A stretch of 32,989 nucleotides of DNA from Corynebacterium frankenforstense (GCF_030211955.1 NZ_JASODI010000025.1:1-32989), one strand, 5' to 3'. Positions 7,706 to 17,011 are shown, counted from the stretch's first letter. Numbers and translations are program-made. Notes: generated by a model from the sequence alone, not told the origin.

Positions 7706-8605
7706 ATGTCCATCCGCCGCACCATCGCCGCCGGCACCGCCGCGATCATCTCCGTCGGCGCCCTCACCGCCTGCGGGGCCTACGACGACGCCCAGGACGG
7801 CGCCATCGACGAGAACGCCCCGATCCGCATCGGCACCACCGACTCGCAGAAGGAGGCGTGGCAGGTCTTCGAGGACAAGGCCAAGGACGAGGGCATCGAG
7901 CTCGACGTCGTCGACTTCTCCGACTACAACACCCCGAACGACGCCCTCGACCAGGGCCAGCTGGACGTCAACCTCTTCCAGCACCTGAAGTTCCTCGCCG
8001 CCTACAACGCCGGCTCCGACGCGGACCTGACCCCGGTCGGCTCCACCGAGGTCATCCCGCTGGCGCTGTTCTGGAAGGGCCACGACTCCCTCGACGGCAT
8101 CGAGGGCGAGTCCGTCGCCATCCCGAACGACTCGACCAACCAGGGCCGCGCGATCAACGTGCTCAAGCAGGCCGGCCTCGTCGAGCTCAAGGGCGAGGCC
8201 CAGCTCGACCCGACCCCGAGCGACATCGACACCGACGCCAGCAAGGTCTCCGTGACCCCGGTCGACGCCGCGCAGTCCTCCGCCGTCTACGGCGAGGGCA
8301 AGCCCGCCATCATCAACAACTCCTTCCTCGAGCGCGCCGGCATCGACCCGAACACCTCGATCTACGCCGACGACCCGAGCAACCCCGAGGCCGAGCCCTA
8401 CATCAACGTCTTCGTGACCAAGGCCGCCAACAAGGACGACGAGCGCATCGCCAAGCTGGTCGAGATCTGGCACTCCGACGAGGTCCAGGCCGCCAACGAC
8501 CGCGACTCCAAGGGCACCTCGGTCTCCGTCGACCGCCCCGCCTCGGAGCTGCAGGAGATCCTGGACCGCCTGGTCGAGGACCAGAAGAACGCCAACAGCA
8601 AGTAG
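7706..8605 (+). CDS. metQ: Methionine ABC transporter, substrate-binding lipoprotein MetQ
   Basis: A 299-residue NlpA/MetQ-family lipoprotein. Signal peptide with lipobox LTAC (Cys23), then a typical binding-protein start (IRIGTTDSQKEAWQVFEDKAK) and family landmarks: NDALDQGQLDVNLFQH, the PNDSTNQGRAI segment and INVFVTKAANKDDERI near the C-terminus. It captures D/L-methionine outside the membrane and delivers it to MetI-MetN. The start at 7706 is chosen over an in-frame ATG at 7670 because AAGGGAG lies at the right distance and the signal peptide begins MSIRRT. metN follows after 19 nt. In C. glutamicum the equivalent cluster (cg0735-cg0737) also lies beside dnaE2. Confidence 0.95.
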   Translation: MSIRRTIAAGTAAIISVGALTACGAYDDAQDGAIDENAPIRIGTTDSQKEAWQVFEDKAKDEGIELDVVDFSDYNTPNDALDQGQLDVNLFQHLKFLAAYNAGSDADLTPVGSTEVIPLALFWKGHDSLDGIEGESVAIPNDSTNQGRAINVLKQAGLVELKGEAQLDPTPSDIDTDASKVSVTPVDAAQSSAVYGEGKPAIINNSFLERAGIDPNTSIYADDPSNPEAEPYINVFVTKAANKDDERIAKLVEIWHSDEVQAANDRDSKGTSVSVDRPASELQEILDRLVEDQKNANSK

Positions 8606-8624
8606 CAGGTAGGCTGCACCGATC

Positions 8625-9767
8625 GTGACCGACAATCAGCACAACCCCGCCACAATTGGCGACGCCGCGTCGCACGCCGTGGGCGGTTCCGGCGCCGTGG
8701 GCGCCGCCTCCGACACCGCCGCCGCGGGCGGCGCCGACCGCCAGGGCACCCGCCTCGAGCTGCGGGAGGTCTCCAAGGTCTTCCCGGGCAAGAAGGGCCA
8801 CGCCGACGTCACGGCCGTCGACTCCGTGAGCCTGACCGTCGAACCGGGTGAGATCCTCGGCGTCATCGGCTACTCCGGCGCCGGCAAGTCCACCCTCGTG
8901 CGCCTGATCAACGGCCTGGACACCGCGACCTCCGGCGAGCTCCTCGTCGACGGCACCGACGTGGTGCCGCTCAAGGAGCGCGACCTGCGCGGTATCCGCC
9001 GGCACATCGGCATGATCTTCCAGCAGTTCAACCTGTTCAACTCCCGCACCGCGGCCGGCAACATCGCCTACCCGCTGGAGCTGGCGGGCGTGGGCAAGGA
9101 GGAGCGCCGCCGCCGCGTCGCCGAGCTGCTCGACTTCGTGGGGCTCGCCGACCGCGGCGACAACTACCCCGACCAGCTCTCCGGCGGCCAGAAGCAGCGC
9201 GTCGGCATCGCCCGCGCGCTGGCCACGGACCCGTCGCTGCTGCTGGCCGACGAGGCCACCAGCGCGCTCGACCCCGACACCACGCAGGGCGTGCTCGACC
9301 TGCTGCGCGAGGTCAACCGGAAGCTCGGCATCACCATCGTGGTGATCACGCACGAGATGGAAGTCGTGCGCTCGATCGCGGACAAGGTCGCCGTCATGGA
9401 GGCCGGCCGCGTGGTCGAGTACGGCACCGTCTACGAGGTCTTCTCCGACCCGAAGACGGACGTGGCGGCGCGCTTCGTCGCCACGAGCCTGCGCAACACC
9501 CCGGACAACGTCGAGGCCGAGGACCTGCTCGCCCGCGACGGCCGGCTGTTCACCATCGACCTGACCGAGGAGTCCGGCTTCTTCGCCGCGGCCTCCGAGG
9601 CCCGCGACAACGGGGCGTCGATCGCCATCGTCCACGGCGGGGTGACCACCCTGCAGAAGCACAGCTTCGGCCGCATGACCGTGCGGCTGTCCGGCGACGA
9701 GGAGGTCGTCCAGACCTTCTACGAGCGCCTCCGCCACACGACGACGATTGAGGAGATCACGCGATGA
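8625..9767 (+). CDS. metN: Methionine ABC transporter, ATP-binding protein MetN
   Basis: A 380-residue ABC ATPase that powers methionine import. Walker A GYSGAGKST (residues 82-90), Q-loop near 133, signature LSGGQ (185-189), Walker B LLLADE (205-210) and H-loop His243 are intact. The C-terminal part (about 300-375) fits the NIL regulatory domain that senses internal methionine. About 40 Ala/Gly-rich residues precede the ATPase fold, which is unusual; later in-frame GTG codons could be the true start, but GTG 8625 follows metQ closely with a weak AGGTAGG upstream. The stop overlaps the metI start as ATGA, indicating translational coupling. Confidence 0.95.
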   Translation: MTDNQHNPATIGDAASHAVGGSGAVGAASDTAAAGGADRQGTRLELREVSKVFPGKKGHADVTAVDSVSLTVEPGEILGVIGYSGAGKSTLVRLINGLDTATSGELLVDGTDVVPLKERDLRGIRRHIGMIFQQFNLFNSRTAAGNIAYPLELAGVGKEERRRRVAELLDFVGLADRGDNYPDQLSGGQKQRVGIARALATDPSLLLADEATSALDPDTTQGVLDLLREVNRKLGITIVVITHEMEVVRSIADKVAVMEAGRVVEYGTVYEVFSDPKTDVAARFVATSLRNTPDNVEAEDLLARDGRLFTIDLTEESGFFAAASEARDNGASIAIVHGGVTTLQKHSFGRMTVRLSGDEEVVQTFYERLRHTTTIEEITR

Positions 9768-10441
9768 CCACCACCGTGCTGGCCGCCGACTGGGACCGCA
9801 TCGGCGACACCTTCCTCGAGGCCATCTGGGACACCCTGGTCATGGTGGCGATCACCCTGGTCGCCGCCGGCATCCTGGGCCTGATCGTCGGCGTGCTGCT
9901 CTACACCACCCGACCGGGCGGCATCCTGCGCAACGCACCGGTGTACACGCTGCTCAACGTCCTGGTGAACTTCGTGCGCCCGATCCCGTTCATCATCCTG
10001 ATCGTGGCCCTGCAGCCGCTGACGCTGACGGTGATGGGCACCTCCGTGGGACGCAACGCGGGCATCTTCGTGATGGTCATCGCGGCGACGTTCACCGTGG
10101 CGCGCATCGTCGAGCAGAACCTGGTCTCCATCGACCCGGGCATGATCGAGGCGGCGCGCGCGATGGGCGCGAGCCCCTGGCGGATCATCCGCACCGTGAT
10201 CATCCCCGAGGCCCTCGGGCCCCTGGTGCTCGGCTACACCTTCATCTTCATCGCGATCGTCGACATGTCGGCGATGGTCGGCTATATCGGCGGCGGCGGC
10301 CTCGGTGACTTCGCCATCGTCTACGGCTACCGTGCCTTCGACCCGGAGGCCATGTACGTCGCCGTCCTGGTGATCGTCGTGATCGTGCAGGCCGCGCAGT
10401 TCTTCGGCAACTGGCTGTCGAAGAAGATCATGCGCCGCTGA
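9764..10441 (+). CDS. metI: Methionine ABC transporter, permease MetI
   Basis: A 225-residue inner-membrane permease with five hydrophobic segments. The EAA coupling loop that contacts MetN is clear near residues 126-146 (EAARAMGASPWRIIR ... IIPEA). The length is normal for MetI. Start ATG 9764 overlaps the metN stop by four bases. It is the last gene of metQNI and is followed by a terminator hairpin. Confidence 0.95.
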   Translation: MTTTVLAADWDRIGDTFLEAIWDTLVMVAITLVAAGILGLIVGVLLYTTRPGGILRNAPVYTLLNVLVNFVRPIPFIILIVALQPLTLTVMGTSVGRNAGIFVMVIAATFTVARIVEQNLVSIDPGMIEAARAMGASPWRIIRTVIIPEALGPLVLGYTFIFIAIVDMSAMVGYIGGGGLGDFAIVYGYRAFDPEAMYVAVLVIVVIVQAAQFFGNWLSKKIMRR

Positions 10442-10458
10442 TCCCGCAAGTGTCCTGA

Positions 10459-10493
10459 AACCCCGGCACCGCTCCCCCCGGCGGGCCGGGGTT
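10459..10493 (+). terminator. Terminator of metQNI
   Basis: AACCCCGGC and GCCGGGGTT form a perfect 9-bp stem around a 17-nt loop, 18 nt after the metI stop. It ends in TT, without a long T-run. Confidence 0.75.
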
Positions 10494-10581
10494 CCCTCAT
10501 GCGGTGGCGTCGGCGCGCCACAGCACGGTGGCAACGCGCAGACGGTGAGAAAACGTGCGCGCGGGGCAGGCGCGGCGTCGG

Positions 10582-10587
10582 TAATCT
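10582..10587 (+). promoter_or_regulatory. -10 element for a leaderless HAD gene
   Basis: TAATCT lies 6 nt before GTG 10594 and there is no ribosome site, so transcription likely starts at the initiation codon. A copy of the dispersed TTNNCGACG motif (10576-10585, - orientation) overlaps this -10. Confidence 0.55.
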
Positions 10588-10593
10588 TGGGGC

Positions 10594-11367
10594 GTGACGC
10601 GCAGACTCATGGCATTCGACCTCGACGGCACCATCCTCTTCGCCGACGGCGTCCGGCCCGCCGACGCCGAGGCCGTCGCACGCTGGCGCGCCGCGGGCAA
10701 CCTCGCGGTGACCGCCACCGGCAAGTCCATCGCCGCCACCCGCTTCGCCCTCCGCGGCACGGGCGTGGAGTTCGACTACCACGTGCTCAACACCGGCTGC
10801 GTGATCACCGACGCCGACTACCGGGTCGTCGAGGCCGACCCGCTCGACACCGCGGTGGTCGCAGCCCTGGCGGATGAGCTAGCCGGCGCCGAGGGCGTGA
10901 ACCTCTACGCGACCACCCTGGACACCCGCGACCTCATCCTGCACAACGGGGTCGGCGAGGCGACGACCTCGATCCTCGTCGACAACGAGCGCCTCGACGT
11001 CGCCGACATCCCGAAGCACGAATTCGTCGGCGCGCCGATCTGGGTGCCCGGCGACCCGGAGCGGATGGGGCGCATCGAGAGGTGGGTGGGCCGCTTCCCC
11101 GGGGCCTCCGCGGTGCGCAACCAGGACTTCCTCGACGTGATGCCCGCCGGCACCGGCAAGGGCGTGGGCATCGACCGGCTCATCGGGCACCTGGGCATCG
11201 ACCCGGTGGTCTACACCGTCGGCGACTCGTGGAACGACATCGGCATGCACCGCCGCGCCGACCACGCCGCCTGCTTCGACTGCTCCCCCGCCGAGGTCAA
11301 AAAGGTCTGCGGGACGGTCACCGGGTCCGTCGCCGAGTTCATCGACGCCGTGCTCGCCCACGGCTGA
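10594..11367 (+). CDS. HAD-superfamily hydrolase (Cof type)
   Basis: A 257-residue phosphatase-like protein. Motif I is FDLDGT (nucleophile Asp9, acid/base Asp11) and motif IV is VGDSWNDIGM near residue 210, with the Lys motif in GTGKGVGIDRL. A large cap domain sits between them, as in Cof/type IIB HADs, which dephosphorylate sugar phosphates or similar small molecules in the cytoplasm. The substrate cannot be read from the sequence. GTG 10594 is chosen from the adjoining -10. It is flanked by the met operon terminator and the convergent sucrase/ferredoxin-like gene and looks monocistronic. Confidence 0.88.
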   Translation: MTRRLMAFDLDGTILFADGVRPADAEAVARWRAAGNLAVTATGKSIAATRFALRGTGVEFDYHVLNTGCVITDADYRVVEADPLDTAVVAALADELAGAEGVNLYATTLDTRDLILHNGVGEATTSILVDNERLDVADIPKHEFVGAPIWVPGDPERMGRIERWVGRFPGASAVRNQDFLDVMPAGTGKGVGIDRLIGHLGIDPVVYTVGDSWNDIGMHRRADHAACFDCSPAEVKKVCGTVTGSVAEFIDAVLAHG

Positions 11368-11485
11368 CCCGGGACCGCCACAGGGCCGGTGCAGGGCAGC
11401 CGCCGCCGGAAGTGGGCGGGCCCGGAACGGTGCAGGCGCAACGCGGGGCGACCGGTACCCCCGACGCGGTCAGCACGGGTCGGGC

Positions 11486-12415
11486 TCAGAGAGGTTCCAC
11501 GGCGAGGGCGCGCCAGCCCTTGCCGCGCTTCGGCTCGTCGCCGCAGGAGGAGACCACGCCCTCGTAGGCGACCTTCTCCAGGGCCACGCGCCAGCGCCGC
11601 CCGTCCGGCGCCGCGACCTCGCGCACCGCATCAGCGGCCGCTCCGCCCAACGCAACGCCCGTGGCGCCGTCGGGCGCGGCGACGGTGAGGGAACCGGCGG
11701 GAGCGGGCGACGGGGCGTCGGCAAGCGCGGCTGCGACGGCGAGCTCGGCGACCTGGCCGGGCCCGTCGAAGCAGCCGCGCCCGCGGTTGCCGGGCAGGAA
11801 GAGCTCGCCACGCGCGGCAGCGGCCATCAGCGTCCCGGCCGCCGGCGCGTTGAGGCGCCCGAAGGAGTAGCCCCACGGGAAGAGCAGCATCGACGGGGCG
11901 AACCGGTGGCCCTTCGTGTGCGAGGACTCCCAGACCCACTCGCGCGGCTGCGTCGCGTCGAGGTCGTGCGCGAGCGGGCGGCCCTTGATCGCGCAGCACG
12001 CGTCGCGCTTCGAGTGCGTGCACACCAGCAGCACCGGGTGCTCGATGCGCAGCGCTCCGTTGCGGCCCGGGCCCGACAGATCGAGGCCCAGGATCGCCTC
12101 GGGACCGGGCACCTTGAGCAGCTCGGCGACGCCTTCCGCGGTGAAGAAGAGGTACAGGTGGAACGAGTCGCTGCCGTCCGAGGCGTGGCCGCCGTGCCCG
12201 GCGCGCCCGACGCGGCGGATCAGCTGCAGGCCGGCGCCGTACGCCTTCAGGTGCCGCTTGAGGCGCCCCGTCAGATCCTCGCCGAAGGTGCCGCCGTCGA
12301 GGACGTCGCGGCTCCAGTGCTCCGGGTACTCGAGGGCGAGGCAGGTCGTCATGGACTTGGCGGTGCCGGGCAGCGCCTCGACCCGCACCTCCGAGCAGCG
12401 CGTCAACGGTTCCAT
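11486..12415 (-). CDS. Sucrase/ferredoxin-like family protein
   Basis: A 309-residue protein of the Suc_Fer-like (thioredoxin-fold) family. The diagnostic segment is LLVCTHSKRDACCAIKG with cysteines set to bind an iron-sulphur cluster, as in plant/yeast Aim32-type proteins, followed by SSHTKGHRFAPSMLLFPWGYSFGRL. It is probably a cytoplasmic [2Fe-2S] redox protein; the old name 'sucrase' is misleading and no substrate is known. ATG 12415 is supported by -10 TAGGCT (12427-12422) exactly 7 nt upstream without a ribosome site (leaderless). It is divergent from the AMIN-like lipoprotein across 57 bp. It contains one copy of the dispersed TTNNCGACG motif (11716-11725) built on a CTT codon. Confidence 0.85.
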   Translation of the reverse strand: MEPLTRCSEVRVEALPGTAKSMTTCLALEYPEHWSRDVLDGGTFGEDLTGRLKRHLKAYGAGLQLIRRVGRAGHGGHASDGSDSFHLYLFFTAEGVAELLKVPGPEAILGLDLSGPGRNGALRIEHPVLLVCTHSKRDACCAIKGRPLAHDLDATQPREWVWESSHTKGHRFAPSMLLFPWGYSFGRLNAPAAGTLMAAAARGELFLPGNRGRGCFDGPGQVAELAVAAALADAPSPAPAGSLTVAAPDGATGVALGGAAADAVREVAAPDGRRWRVALEKVAYEGVVSSCGDEPKRGKGWRALAVEPL

Positions 12416-12421
12416 GCGAAT

Positions 12422-12465
12422 GAGCCTAGCCTGCACTGCGCGCGATGCGCCCCGGCCGCTACCGT
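12422..12465. promoter_or_regulatory. Divergent leaderless promoter pair
   Basis: In 57 bp two promoters face apart: TAGGCT (12427-12422, -) for the sucrase/ferredoxin-like gene and TACCGT (12460-12465, +) for the AMIN-like lipoprotein. Each -10 is followed by exactly 7 nt and then ATG. Confidence 0.6.
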
Positions 12466-12472
12466 GTAAGCC

Positions 12473-13033
12473 ATGACCCGCCCGCACGCACGCCCGGCCC
12501 GCGCCGCGAGCCTGCTCTGCGTGCTCGCGCTCGGCGCCGCTTGCGCCGGGTGCTCGAGTGAGACCGAGGCCCCGGTCACCGGGCTGACGCCGCTGGGCGA
12601 CGCGAACTCGGCGATGAAGACCGAGCGTCCCGACGGCCCGGCCGGCCTCGCCGTCACCGGCGTGCGCACCGGCCACCACGAGACCTTCGACCGCGTCGTC
12701 TTCGACCTCGCCGGCGAGGGCCACCCCGGCTGGTACGTCGACTACGACGAGACCCCGGCCAGTCAGGCCTCGGGGGCGACCGTGACCTACCAGGGCGCGG
12801 TGGCGCTCAACGTCAACATCGACGGCACCGCCTACCCCTTCGAGGTCGGCGTCGACGACCCGCACCTGACGCGGGTGGCCGCCCAGGAGGACGGCGTGGT
12901 CACCGAGGTCGTGCCCGTGGGCACGCTGGAAGGCCGCTCGCAGTTCGTCGTCGGCCTCGAGCGCGAGGTGCCCTACTCCGTGCAGGTCATCGACGAGCCG
13001 ACGCGACTGGTCATCGACCTCGTGCGCAGCTGA
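12473..13033 (+). CDS. AMIN-like domain lipoprotein
   Basis: A 186-residue lipoprotein: signal peptide with lipobox CAGC (Cys27), a short linker, then a domain from about residue 58 with the look of actinobacterial AMIN-like proteins (VTGVRTGHHETFDRVVFDLAGEG ... PGWYVDYDE ... LDREVPYSVQVIDEPTRLVIDL-like ending). AMIN domains generally localise proteins to the cell envelope by binding peptidoglycan; the function of this family is unproven. No enzymatic domain is attached. The start is fixed by -10 TACCGT 7 nt upstream (leaderless). Confidence 0.8.
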   Translation: MTRPHARPARAASLLCVLALGAACAGCSSETEAPVTGLTPLGDANSAMKTERPDGPAGLAVTGVRTGHHETFDRVVFDLAGEGHPGWYVDYDETPASQASGATVTYQGAVALNVNIDGTAYPFEVGVDDPHLTRVAAQEDGVVTEVVPVGTLEGRSQFVVGLEREVPYSVQVIDEPTRLVIDLVRS

Positions 13034-13040
13034 CGCAGTG

Positions 13041-13072
13041 TGCGCGGCGATTGCCGACGGCTGCGCCGCGCA
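13041..13072 (+). terminator. Hairpin after the AMIN-like lipoprotein gene
   Basis: TGCGCGGCG and CGCCGCGCA form a perfect 9-bp stem, starting 7 nt after the stop codon. The 14-nt loop begins with a copy of the dispersed motif (ATTGCCGACG, 13050-13059). Confidence 0.6.
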
Positions 13073-13242
13073 CGTCCCGCGAGCGCGCACCCGCCCGCCT
13101 CTGGCGCGCGCCGTGCGCGCACACGGCGCAGCAGGCGCGCGCCTGGCGCGGCAAGCGGCGCAACGACGCCGGAGACGCGGAACGCGCCACGCCGCACGGT
13201 GCGGGACCGCGGTGCGTGACGCGCAGCGTCGTCAATCGAAGG

Positions 13243-14859
13243 TCAGAACACGACGCGCAGGATGGAGACCGTGACGGCCGCGACGACGGCGGACGCCGGC
13301 AGGGTGATCACCCAGGCGGCGGCGATCGGCTTCATCAGGTTCCAGTTGGCGGCCTTGTTGACGATGCCCACGCCGAGCACCGCGCCGATGAGGATGTGGG
13401 TCGAGGAGACCGGCAGGCCCAGCAGCGAGGACGTCATGACCACGGCGGCCGCGGACAGCTCGGCGGAGAAGCCGCTGGCCGGGTGCATCTCGGTCAGCCC
13501 GCTGCCGACGGTCTTGATCACGTAGCGGCCGACGAACCACAGGCCGGAGATCAGGGCGATGCCCATCGCGACCATGACGGCCAGCGGCACCGAGGACTCG
13601 GCGGCGATCTCGTTGGTCTTGAGCACGTCGAGCACGGCGATGAACGGCCCGATCGCGTTGGCGATGTCGTTGGAGCCGTGCGAGAAGGCGAAGGCCGAGG
13701 CGGTGAAGACCTGCATCCAGCTGAACAGCAGGAACGTCGAGCGCGACAGGTCCTGGCGCTTCAGGGAGCGCGCGAAGATGAACACGGCCATCCACACCAC
13801 GGCGGCGATCATGCCCATGATGAGGAAGTTGCCGAAGTTCGACAGGTCCAGGTTCAGGTTCTTCAGGCCCTTGAACAGCATCATCGCGGAGATGATGACC
13901 GAGCCGCCGGCCGCCAGCAGCGGCACCCACACCTCGAGGGCGTGGTGGGCGTCGACGTCGTCGGCCTCGCGGTCGATGCGGTCGAGCTCGCGGTAGTAGT
14001 CGGACTCGAGCTCGTCGGGGTCGTGGTCCGGGTCGGAGTAGGTCGTCGAGTCGCGGACCATCGCGTTGGTGTAGGAGATCTGCTGGATCTCGTTGAGGCG
14101 CTCGAAGGCGTTCTTGTGGCGGGTCTTCAGCTCGGCGCGCTCGACCTTGATGTCGCGCAGGCGGGTGTCGGCGCGCTCGTTGTAGACGAGGATCGAGCTC
14201 TTGATGGAGCGGAACAGCAGCCAGGCGACCACGCCGCCGAGCACCGGGGAGAGCACCCAGGAGATGGCGATGGTGCCGATCTCGCTCCACTGGACCATCG
14301 ACCAGCCGCCCTTGCCGGTGATGAAGCCGACGGTCAGGGCTGCGCCGACGATGCCGCCGACGATGGAGTGCGTGGTGGACACGGGCCAGCCCAGCCGGGT
14401 GGCCACGAGCAGCCAGATGGCGGCGCCGAGCAGGGAGGCCATCATGATGTAGAGGAACTCCGAGGCGTCCAGGCCCTGGATGGCGTCGAGGTCGACGATG
14501 CCGGACCGCACCGTGTCGGTGACCTCGCCGCCGGCGAGCACGGCGCCGCTGACCTCGAAGATCGCGGCGACGACGAGCGCCTGCTTCAGCGAGAGCGTGC
14601 CGGCGCCGACGGAGGTGCCGAAGGAGTTGGCCACGTCGTTGCCGCCGATGTTGAACGCCATGAACATGGCGAAGACGATGGCTGTGATCAGGACGATGCG
14701 GCTCGCACCGTCGCCGACGAAGTCGAAGGACCACAGCATGAAGATGATGATGGTGACCGCGAAGATGGCGCCGAAGGTCAGGTGCCAGCCCCAGTCGTTG
14801 GCCTGGGACGCGAGCGATTCACCGCCCTTTTTCGTTTGAGTCGTTGGTGATGCAGTCAT
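13243..14859 (-). CDS. pit: PiT-family inorganic phosphate transporter
   Basis: A 538-residue membrane protein of the PiT/PHO4 family, importing phosphate with a cation. Both inverted signature repeats are present: GGNDVANSF near residues 72-80 and [13 protein letters not shown] in the second half. Two hydrophobic halves are separated by a charged cytoplasmic loop (about residues 230-310, including [21 protein letters not shown]). An N-terminal hydrophilic stretch of about 25 residues precedes the first membrane segment. ATG 14859 is chosen because AGGGAA lies at fair distance, and the frame upstream of it has no membrane or homologous content. The gene stands alone, and a GC-rich 430-bp gap lies upstream. 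Confidence 0.93.
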   Translation of the reverse strand: MTASPTTQTKKGGESLASQANDWGWHLTFGAIFAVTIIIFMLWSFDFVGDGASRIVLITAIVFAMFMAFNIGGNDVANSFGTSVGAGTLSLKQALVVAAIFEVSGAVLAGGEVTDTVRSGIVDLDAIQGLDASEFLYIMMASLLGAAIWLLVATRLGWPVSTTHSIVGGIVGAALTVGFITGKGGWSMVQWSEIGTIAISWVLSPVLGGVVAWLLFRSIKSSILVYNERADTRLRDIKVERAELKTRHKNAFERLNEIQQISYTNAMVRDSTTYSDPDHDPDELESDYYRELDRIDREADDVDAHHALEVWVPLLAAGGSVIISAMMLFKGLKNLNLDLSNFGNFLIMGMIAAVVWMAVFIFARSLKRQDLSRSTFLLFSWMQVFTASAFAFSHGSNDIANAIGPFIAVLDVLKTNEIAAESSVPLAVMVAMGIALISGLWFVGRYVIKTVGSGLTEMHPASGFSAELSAAAVVMTSSLLGLPVSSTHILIGAVLGVGIVNKAANWNLMKPIAAAWVITLPASAVVAAVTVSILRVVF

Positions 14860-15094
14860 GGGCCCGGTTCCCTTGTCTCTCTCCGGTTTCTCTGAGGGAG
14901 GCGGGCCGCCGTCGCCGGTGGGCACCGCCTCCACTGTGCGTGCAGGTTCGACGGTCCGCACGGGGCCGCACCTCCAGGTTGGCCGGACAGCGTGTCCACA
15001 GGGACTACCCAGTGTGAAGTCAGGGTTGCGCGCGCGTTAATTCTTCGTGCCGCTTGCCGACGTCCCGTCCGTCCCCGTCGGCAGTTCCCCGCGG

Positions 15095-15127
15095 CGTGGT
15101 GCGCGCGTGGTGCGCGCGTGGTGGCGC
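15095..15127 (+). repeat. 11-bp tandem repeat, three units
   Basis: CGTGGTGCGCG occurs at 15095-15105 and 15106-15116, with a degenerate third unit CGTGGTGGCGC at 15117-15127. Confidence 0.85.
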
Positions 15128-15154
15128 ACGAGGGTGCGTCCGTGGCCGGGGTGC

Positions 15155-15244
15155 GCACGTGCGCGTGCGCGCGCGGGCGAGCCATAGCCAATCCGCCATT
15201 TGTCGCTCAAATCGTGCACGTGCGCGTGCGCGCGCGGGCGAGCC
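15155..15244 (+). repeat. Perfect 29-bp direct repeat around a 32-bp spacer
   Basis: The same 29 bases, starting GCACGTGCGCG and ending GGGCGAGCC, occur at 15155-15183 and 15216-15244. Most of each copy is strictly alternating purine-pyrimidine (15151-15175 and 15213-15236), a Z-DNA-prone composition. The 32-bp spacer is comparatively AT-rich. Confidence 0.9.
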
Positions 15245-15291
15245 TGCCGCGGAGGCGCGTGGGCGAGCGCGGGGGCGGGTGACGACGGACT

Positions 15292-17004
15292 TCAGGTGTA
15301 GAGCGCCTCGATGGCCCAGCGGCCCGCGCGCCAGATGAGCAGCCAGGCGTAGGCCGCGCCGTCGGCGCCGTCCCCGCCGGCGACCTGGAGCCGGGCGACG
15401 GGCTCGGGGCGGTCGACGGGCCAGGGCCCGGCCCAGCCGGTGACCAGGAAGCGACGCTCGCCCCAGGCCAGCCCGACGGGGGCGGCGCTGAGCTCGGCCT
15501 CGGCGGTGACGGTGACGCGGTGTCCGGCGGCGTCGACGAGCGTGACCCTGCTGGCGGGGTGGTTCGGCCCCGCGCCGAGGCGCGCCGGCAGCGGGCCCGG
15601 GATGCGGCCGGGCCAGGAGCCCTCCGGCGGCGCCTCGCGGGCCTCGCCGTAGGGCACGAGCTCAATACGTTCGGCCACGCCGCGGCCGCCGATCAGACGC
15701 GGCTGGAGCACGGCGTCGGCCCCGAGGGTGGACACGACGCGCTCGACGGCGCGGCGCGCGGCCTCTCCCCCGGTGCGCCGGCCCCACAGGGCGGCGACGG
15801 TCTCGGGCTCGGCGACCTCGACCGGGTCGAGCGTCAGCGCGACCAGCCCGTCGTCGGGGTCCGGGTCAGCCGGCGCCAGGTCTGCCGCGGCGACCGGCTC
15901 GGCGCCTCCTGCCGAACCGGCGGCACGGGAGGGACGGGAGGCGGAACCGGCACCGCCCACTGCACCGGGCCGCGACGCGTGCGGGTGGCCCGGGGCGGCG
16001 TCGAGGGCGCGGGCGGTCAACCAGCCGTCGAGCTGCCAGCGCACCCGGTCGGCGGTGGCGGACTCGGTCAGCGGCTCGCGGGTGCGCCACACGCGTGTCA
16101 GCCGCTCGCCGCCGGCGAAGTCCGCGGTCACCCGCAGCCGGTTGCACGCCACCCCGGCCTCGGCGAGGCGCGCGTGCAGGCGCGCGGCCAGCTGACGGGC
16201 GGCGAAGGCCGCGGCGTCGACGCGCACCACCGGCTCCGACGGCTCGAGCGCCACGGCCAGGTCCGGGCGCCCGGCCTGCGGGGCGACCAGGCGCTCGCCG
16301 GCGGCGGTGGCCACCTCGCGCAGCCGCGCCCCGGCCGCCCCGAACCGGGTGACCACGGCCGGGCCGGGCAGGGCGGCCAACTCCCCGGCCGTGCGCGCCC
16401 CGAGGCCGACCAGCGTGGCCGCGGTCTCCCCGTCGCAGCCCAGGGCGACCTCGGCGACGAGCTCGGCGAGCGGCAGCGGGGCCAGGAACTCCCGGGAGGC
16501 GCCCGGCGCGACGACCCGGCCGTGCCGGGCGGCGAGCACCGCCGTGGACAGCTCGTCGGCGACCCCGGCCAGGCAGTCCACGCCCCGGCGGGCGGCGGCG
16601 TCGAGCAACCGCTCCACCGCGGCGTCCTCGCCGCCGAAGAAGCGCGCCGGCCCGCCCGCAGAGACCACCGCCAGGCCGGGGCGCAGCACCTCGACGCTGG
16701 CGGTGACCTCGTCGAGCCCCGCGGCCACCGGCTCGAAGGCGCGCGCGTCGCGGTCGGCGTCGGCCTCGGCGACGTCGAGCTCCGGGCACAGCGCCTGGGC
16801 CGCGCGCAGCCGCATGCCGCGGCGGACCCCGGCGGCACGCGCGGCGGTCCCGCAGGCGAGGACGCGGTGCTCGGCGACGACGGCACCCGGGGCCGCAAGC
16901 CCCGCGGCCTGCACGGGCCAGTCGGGGAACCACAGCGCGATGACGCGCGGGGCCGCCACTGCCCCGCGCGCCTCGCTCTCCGCACTCGCCGCACTCGCCG
17001 TCAC
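15292..17004 (-). CDS. imuB: ImuB, catalytically inactive Y-family polymerase-like protein
   Basis: A 570-residue Y-family relative. The fold starts at VIALWFPDWPVQAAG, where active polymerases have the metal-binding Asp motif; here, and at the second site (DEVTASVEVLRPGLAVVSAGG), the acidic residues are missing, as expected for ImuB. The C-terminal part carries the family landmark LGADAVLQPRLIGGRGVAER followed by PYG. ImuB bridges DnaE2 and the sliding clamp in mycobacteria. A 45-residue Ala/Gly/Pro-rich insert lies before the C-terminal region. The frame opens at ATG 17019, but GTG 17004 is preferred: GATAAT (17017-17012) lies exactly 7 nt before it, matching dnaE2 and imuA'. It is downstream of imuA' with its own LexA box. 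Confidence 0.9.
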   Translation of the reverse strand: MTASAASAESEARGAVAAPRVIALWFPDWPVQAAGLAAPGAVVAEHRVLACGTAARAAGVRRGMRLRAAQALCPELDVAEADADRDARAFEPVAAGLDEVTASVEVLRPGLAVVSAGGPARFFGGEDAAVERLLDAAARRGVDCLAGVADELSTAVLAARHGRVVAPGASREFLAPLPLAELVAEVALGCDGETAATLVGLGARTAGELAALPGPAVVTRFGAAGARLREVATAAGERLVAPQAGRPDLAVALEPSEPVVRVDAAAFAARQLAARLHARLAEAGVACNRLRVTADFAGGERLTRVWRTREPLTESATADRVRWQLDGWLTARALDAAPGHPHASRPGAVGGAGSASRPSRAAGSAGGAEPVAAADLAPADPDPDDGLVALTLDPVEVAEPETVAALWGRRTGGEAARRAVERVVSTLGADAVLQPRLIGGRGVAERIELVPYGEAREAPPEGSWPGRIPGPLPARLGAGPNHPASRVTLVDAAGHRVTVTAEAELSAAPVGLAWGERRFLVTGWAGPWPVDRPEPVARLQVAGGDGADGAAYAWLLIWRAGRWAIEALYT

Positions 17005-17011
17005 GGGGACG

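Larger units (their letters stand above)
14860..15291. other. Long GC-rich gap upstream of pit
   Basis: No gene seen. The half next to pit should hold its promoter, but no confident -10 was found. 15054-15063 is a copy of the dispersed motif. 15095-15127 is an 11-bp tandem repeat, and 15155-15244 holds a perfect 29-bp direct repeat of alternating purine-pyrimidine sequence. Confidence 0.6.

Noticed and set aside
15155..15244. CRISPR-like geometry: 29-bp repeat, 32-bp spacer, 29-bp repeat
   Set aside because: The sizes match type I-E, but there are only two copies, the repeat is low-complexity GC/GT sequence without the usual hairpin, and no cas gene is present.
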